Assembly (NCBI RefSeq): GCF_000247695.1
Contig: NW_004624748.1
Span: forward strand, 5,999,669-6,063,668
Direction: 5' to 3'
DNA from: Heterocephalus glaber
Lineage: Eukaryota > Chordata > Mammalia > Rodentia > Bathyergidae
Length of the DNA: 64,000 bases
Shown: positions 58,830 to 64,000 of the stretch, in pieces
Layout: the number at the start of each line of letters is the position of its first letter
How positions within the stretch are numbered: the first letter of the stretch is position 1
Notes under the pieces: generated by a model
What the model saw: the letters and a program-made list of their open reading frames with translations, nothing else
Told to the model about the DNA's origin: nothing
The model's database searches: none
Made by a program: the position numbers and the translations under genes

Positions 58830-59715
58830 TATTTGTTGCATAAACTTGGATTTTTGCATTTCAGCGATCCTCAAAATGAGGCACCTGTGGCACTGAAATT
58901 ATTGGTTTCCTTCTGTAAGGAGTTATTTATTACATTATTCTATTTGAAGCCATGATTCTCATTCATCAAGTTGAATTTAATTAATTTTCATATTTCAAGA
59001 GTATGATAGCTGCTAACTACATCTACTTGGCCAATAGCTCCCTAAAACAATCTGTGTTTTCCCCTCTTGCATTTATTTGCATCCTAAAAGGCTATATTTA
59101 TTTCTCTAGAGTAAAACTGCTTTGTATGATGCCAGGCCACACTGACAAATTCTGTGGAGGGAAGAGAATCTGCTAGTAAAACACAACCCAAGAATTTGTG
59201 CCAAACAGATGAATACTGACCTTGTTTCAGTAGATGGAGGAGGGCGGAAGGGAGAAGGCCTTCTACACAGGAGCCACATCTTTCCTTTTAGGGTCTGGAG
59301 GGTGTTCTGGGCTGCCAGACCCCAGAGGAGAGGCAGTTGCAAACAGCCTCTGCCTGTGGACAAAGTACTTCAAAGTGCTTTCCATTCCGCAGGGTCTATG
59401 CCTGACTCATTTGTTGAGGCAATTTGTAAATGGATTTTCCATATTTGCTTTAGAGGAAGCTTTAGAGGAAGTCTATGTCTAGGAATGTTTTTATGTCAAT
59501 CCTGACCATTTCAGATCTGCCACCTTCAGGACGGATTGTGACCTCAGGACTGTATCTGTGTGTGAGGGGTCAGGTTATATTTCTATATGTCAATGTGTAC
59601 AGTACTATTTCCTCCCCCAGATTATCCCAAGAATATTGCTAGAAAGCGCTCCAAAACAGAAAGACAAGCCATTGGCAGATTTATGTTATGCATAATTAGA
59701 CTGACATCTATCATG
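58830..59715. other. Intergenic DNA, nothing recognised
   Basis: No repeat or gene identified. Confidence 0.35.
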
Positions 59716-59717
59716 TG

Positions 59718-59718
<1 letters not shown>

Positions 59719-59758
<40 letters not shown>
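59719..59758. repeat. (TA)n microsatellite
   Basis: About 19 uninterrupted TA units. Confidence 0.95.
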
Positions 59759-59760
<2 letters not shown>

Positions 59761-59903
59761 GTGTCTAGGTACACATATATACAATAATAGAGACAGGGCA
59801 TTAAGGTGCAATTTCTTTACAGCTCCAGCAAGATTCTACCACCAATACTGTATAACTTGTAGTCAGTACTCTGATCATTACTTATAACTGTAAACAAAGT
59901 ACT

Positions 59904-60064
59904 TTTTTGGTTTTTGTTTTTTTGTTTTGTTTTGTCTGAGACAGGCTTTGTGTAGTGCAGGCTGACCTTAAACTCACTATGTAGTCCAGGTTGTGCTCAA
60001 ATTCATTATCTTCCTGTCCCATCCTCCTAATTGCTGGAATTATAGGCATACTTCCCCATGCCTC
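59904..60064 (-). mobile_element. B1 SINE
   Basis: A T/G-rich tail at 59904-59933, then antisense B1 (gagacaggctttgtgtag, caggctgaccttaaactc, aattgctggaattataggc). It carries the internal duplication (tatgtagtccaggttgtgctc). Confidence 0.85.
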
Positions 60065-60364
60065 ACTGTCACACATACTTTTATAGTGACCTTTGCTTTT
60101 AATATCTACCACAACAAATTAAATATTTCAACTTTCCCAGGTTACAAAGCACTTTCTCAAATATTATTTCACTTTCCCTCATAACAGTCTGGTTTTAAAG
60201 TGTGAAGTCTAAAGCTAAGAAGGCAAGTGATGTGCCCATGATTGGGGAGTCAGACAGGACTTCCCAAAGAACATTTGTTATGTTTTCTGTGTGATTACAT
60301 CTTTAGGGAGTTCAAAAATACTCAGAAGTTGTGAAGTTATGAAAAAGAATGATTATCATTTAAA

Positions 60365-60510
60365 ACTAATGAGTAAACCTTGTCCAGCCACTGTACTGGG
60401 GACTTCTCTGTACTTCCCAAGTGATCTTTACACCCTCCTTTAGATGTAAGAAGTATAAATCTCATTTTGTAGGTGAGGACTCAGAGGCTGAATGAGGTGT
60501 GACAGTTCTG
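60365..60510 (-). mobile_element. MIR
   Basis: ctgtactggggacttctctg ... ttttgtaggtgaggactcagagg: antisense MIR. Confidence 0.6.
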
Positions 60511-60667
60511 CTCTGTGCGACAGTTCTGCCTAATGCACTAGTGACTGCCAGGGCCCTCCATGCTGTCTTGGGGAGGGCTTGTGCTGAGAGAGACATCTCT
60601 CACTTCCTGCAGAGGCTTGTAGGGCTCTTCTACAAGAAGCTGCCTTAAAGGAAAAGGCTGTGGTTTT

Positions 60668-60779
60668 GTTGTTGTTGTTGTTGTTTGTTTGTTTATTTTA
60701 TTTTATTTTGGTACCAGGATCCAACTTGGGTCCTTGCGAGCAGCAGGCAGTGAAACCACTGACCTAAATCCCCGGCCCT
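60668..60779 (-). mobile_element. ID-like tRNA SINE
   Basis: Complement: agggccggggatttaggtcag ... aagttggatcctggtacc with an A-rich (AAAAT/CAA)n tail. No clear target duplication. Confidence 0.88.
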
Positions 60780-60800
60780 GTTTGCTTATTTTTGCTTTGT

Positions 60801-60942
60801 TTTTCAAGTCAAGGTCTTGCTTTGTAATTCAGGCTAGCCTTGAACTCACTAAGTAGCCCAGTCTGGCCTGGAACTCACAGTGATCTTCCTGCCTCAGCCT
60901 CCCAAGTGCTAGGATTACAGGTGTGTGCCACCCTTCCCAGCT
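60801..60942 (-). mobile_element. B1 SINE with internal duplication
   Basis: Antisense B1: caaggtcttgctttgtaattc, aggctagccttgaactcac, cccagtctggcctggaactc, cctcagcctcccaagtgc. It directly adjoins the SINE at 60668. Confidence 0.9.
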
Positions 60943-61129
60943 ATATGGTTTGTGTTAAGAAGCAACTCTGCTAAGCATCAAAGCAGTTCTTTTTCCACAA
61001 GCCTTGATGGTCCTGAGAAGGAAACCAGCATGTCACTGCAGGGTTCCAGGACCCCAGTTGCAGAAGTTGCAGAAGGCTCCCTGGGTGGCTTTGTGGTGCA
61101 TGAAATCCAGCTTCATCCTTTCTCCTCTG

Positions 61130-61275
61130 TCACATGGGCCAATGCATCTTCCCCTCCAAGCCTCAGTGTTTTTATTTGTACAATGAAGTTGACAATGTCC
61201 ACCTTCCAGGGCTCCTGTAAGGATTGCAGATACTGTTTGCTAATGAAATGTCTGGTATAAAGTGCAGTCTATGAA
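61130..61275 (+). mobile_element. MIR
   Basis: caagcctcagtgtttttatttg, tacaatgaagttgacaatgtcc, ctcctgtaaggattgcag: forward MIR. Confidence 0.7.
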
Positions 61276-61279
61276 TGTT

Positions 61280-63130
61280 CTCTGCATCCCCTTTCTGCCC
61301 TTTCTTCCTCACATTGTAGCAGGCTCACATTGTAGCAGACATGCAGGCAGAATGCAGCTGGTCAAAAAAAAAAGGCTCTACCTGGAAAGAGGGTCCCTGC
61401 TTGCTCTGGACGAGTCGTCTAGGTTCCTCCATTCAGACATCCCACCCACATGTGTTCTTCTACTTGGGAATTTGTAAAAATGACAAAGCAATTTAATTTT
61501 TAAAAGTAGCTGAAGGTGTATGCATTAAAGAGGACACTACTTAGACAGTTCTATTTAGTGACCACCACAAGATCTACGTCAAACTCCTGTTTCTCCTCAC
61601 TGAGGACCAAGGAATTGCCCTATGGTGGTACAGACCCATGGTGTAGTGTTTATCTGTCACATCTGAAGACCCTCTAGTGTTTGATGTCAGATTTTCCTTC
61701 ATTCTCTCTGCTGGACTATCTATTTATTTCTGTTTCCAAGCTGGGAATGCTGACTTGTTAGTCTTTGCTTATGCAGTTGCTAAAAGTAAAGTTTTTAAGT
61801 CATGGATCATTATCAAATTGATTTCTGCAAAAGTCTTTGCTTCCCTCACCAGCGCTCTTCGGATGCCAATGCCAGTTACTAGCTTCTCAGTCTAGATAGA
61901 TGTAGTCCTGTGTGCCATGTAGCCAAACCCTACCATTTCCTGTTTAAATGATTCATGTAAGCATCAGCTTATCAGCACGTGTTAGTTACTTCATATCCAA
62001 TATTCTGTGGTTTCATCATGGAAACATTGGACTCAAGATTAGAGAAAGAATGAAACATGATAAAGCCACATATTCCTAGATCATGTTTATTATTCAGGGA
62101 CATAGGGAGCTAGAGTGGTATCCTGAGCTCTTGGCTACATGCAGTGATTGCAAGGTAAGATGGCATTCACATAAATGTATGGCATGATTCTTGTTCACAG
62201 AGAACCTATAATAAAGTGCTGGACACACACATGCACAGAAATGGAGAAAGTTAACCTGGTCAGTGTTTGCAATGAGGGAAATAGATAAATCATATTTGTG
62301 GATTTGGGAAATGTTTCCCACAGCTGAGAATTAAGTGGGCAGTATTCCAGGATCTACAGAAGTTGAAGGGCCAACACAAAGAAGATTCTAGGCAGAAGAA
62401 ACAACTCAACATGGAATTGGGAACCCGTCTAGCATGTTTAAGGCACTGAGGGTTCATCAGCCTATTTGGTGTATTTGTTTTAGGAGAATACAGGAAATCA
62501 GCTTTGTAAAGATAAGTTGGGAGGCCAGCCCACTTCCAAGCAGTGGAATTTAGGCTAATCTTTTAGATAGGGAAATCACTGAAAGCCTCAGTGTTTCAGG
62601 AAAGGGATATTGGCAGAGGTGTTTGGAGAGGTCAGTGAGGTGCAGAAGAGACCCAGGCAGAGGAGTTGTTAGAGAACTATTGCCAAGAACTGACATGAAA
62701 TTGCAAGAATCCAAACTAGGACAATGCGGGAAAAGAGAAATAAGGGATGACAGGAGAGGCAACATCACAGGTGAAAGGCAGATAATCAGAGTTGGCCTAC
62801 AAGACAATTAATGTATTGTCTTGTTAACTACATCAAATTTGAGGTCTGGTGAGACAGCCAGCAAGTGAAAGTTAGAAATGGCTAGAAAGTTGCTGGAGAG
62901 ACAAGGCAGTGATCAGGACTGCATTCCAAGCTGTAAACATGACCTGGGTGTCATTTGGGTGGAGGAGATAAATGATTTTCTGATGGCTTTTCTCCAGGGT
63001 GTGTGTGCTGGGTGAGACTGAAGTCAAGAGAAGGCTAGAGAAGATACTGTAAATTCTGAGAGAACTCAAGGAGAATTGAAGGAGCAGGGTGTAAATGCCA
63101 GTAGGGGCAGAAGACCAGGAGATAAAGGCT
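61280..63130. other. Intergenic DNA, nothing firm recognised
   Basis: AG-rich from about 62330 to 63120. No family assigned; a direct repeat ctcacattgtagcag lies at 61309 and 61324. Confidence 0.35.
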
Positions 63131-63139
63131 TTAATTTAA

Positions 63140-63345
63140 ATTTTTTTTTTCTCCTGTCCTCCTACCTTCCCTTCAGCCCTTCTTACCCTCCCCATTTACA
63201 AAGGTTTTGTTTCCATTTTTTCCTTCCATTCTCTTTTTTCTCCTTTTTCCTTCTTTCCTTTCTCTCTTCCCCTCCCTGTTCCCCTTCCATTTGAATATGT
63301 TCTCCTACTTCCCTATATCTATCCTCCATTATGCTCCTTATTTCA
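63140..63345 (-). mobile_element. L1 3'UTR polypyrimidine fragment
   Basis: Complement of the polypurine 3'UTR (ccccatttacaaaggttttg and ttccattttttccttcc match 33800-33840 complemented), with a T run at 63141-63150. More diverged than the copies at 33.7 and 58.6 kb. Confidence 0.6.
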
Positions 63346-63349
63346 AGGG

Positions 63350-64000
63350 TGTTAATATTGAAGGAAAACTTCATAAGAAGGCATAGTGGGCCCTTAGTGA
63401 CAGGATGGGGTGAAGATGTACAGAGAGAGGTGTCAGTAAATCAGGAAAAGGTAGGCTGAGGAACTGATTTGATTGTAAGGCTGGCTTCCTAAGGAGGATG
63501 GCACATGCAACACTGGTTCAGGCTGACATTGATATGGAGGCATCCAAGCAAGTGGGTAGGGACAGGACCTGTGTAGTCAGAAGCTGTACTGCAAAGACCT
63601 TAGCCTCAGATGGCTTGCCCCACTGAAACAGGACCTCAGAAAGGACTAGGAGATATGCACAGGGTCATAGTCCAGACCAGCAGAAGAGCTCTAGCCAGCA
63701 GATATGTTGCAATGGTTTCTTTTATGTGTGCTGTTCTCTAGGCACTATGGTTCACAGAGATGCTTCTGGGGCTGATGAAAGGGCAGAAGGCCTCCAAACT
63801 CCCACACCTTCATTCAACCTGAACAGATCTATGTTTTGTTTTGCTCTGTTTTGTTTTCTTATTGAGTTCTGTGGTAGGATTGAATTTGAAGAAAAGATTC
63901 CACTACTAAAATAAAATTTGAAAGTTAATGATGGAAAATTTCAACTACTAGAAATAAAATGGAATATCTTATTGGGAGAGGAAAAAAAATCTTAAGACAA
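63350..64000. other. Intergenic DNA, nothing recognised
   Basis: No repeat or gene identified up to the window end. Confidence 0.35.

Overview
This is a repeat-rich mammalian (eukaryotic) window with one protein-coding gene. Its SINEs point to a rodent: 7SL-derived B1 copies, a B1+ID composite of the B1-dID type, and many copies of a short tRNA-derived ID-like SINE (A box TAGCTCAGTGG, B box GTTCGATCC, ending GGTACC plus poly-A). The composite and the divergence of the L1s argue for a non-murid rodent; I cannot name the species.

The gene is CYSLTR2, the cysteinyl leukotriene receptor 2, whose whole coding sequence is one exon at 41400-42377 (+). A splice acceptor lies 17 bp before the start codon, so the transcript must have 5' non-coding exon(s) upstream that I could not locate. 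The ORF is intact, but several residues that are nearly fixed in this receptor are changed, above all the TM3 arginine (His115 here).

Layout: 1-640, the 5' end of an antisense L1 with a 43/47-bp minisatellite in its 5'UTR. 1.1-1.6 kb, a solo ERV1-type LTR. 3.4-8.5 kb, MaLR-like LTRs, MIR and an old antisense L1 broken up by DNA-transposon and SINE pieces. 10-20 kb, mostly old unique DNA with MER5, MIR and a mariner transposase relic at 14.3 kb. 20.9-22 kb, a hAT element with both terminal inverted repeats, then Tigger1/MER2. 23.4 kb, a B1-dID. 26.4-29.6 kb, MaLR LTRs and internal sequence. 30.5-33.9 kb, a 5'-truncated L1 ORF2 with its 3'UTR. 34.2-34.9 kb, a MaLR-like LTR carrying a SINE/L1 chimera. 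37.8-41.1 kb, an ancient antisense L1 with a younger, 3'-truncated L1 nested in it. 41.4-42.4 kb, CYSLTR2. 42.4-64 kb, intergenic or 3' flank with MIR, L2, L1, B1, ID-like SINE and MLT1 copies.

No tRNA or rRNA gene, CRISPR array, operon or other prokaryotic feature was seen. The most notable structures are unusual retrotransposition products: a single insertion joining a SINE to an L1 3' end between perfect 15-bp duplications, and an L1 with 5'UTR, ORF1 and the start of ORF2 but no 3' end or poly-A, also between perfect 15-bp duplications. The second places an L1 5'UTR about 450 bp upstream of the CYSLTR2 exon, in the orientation where an antisense L1 promoter would point at the gene.
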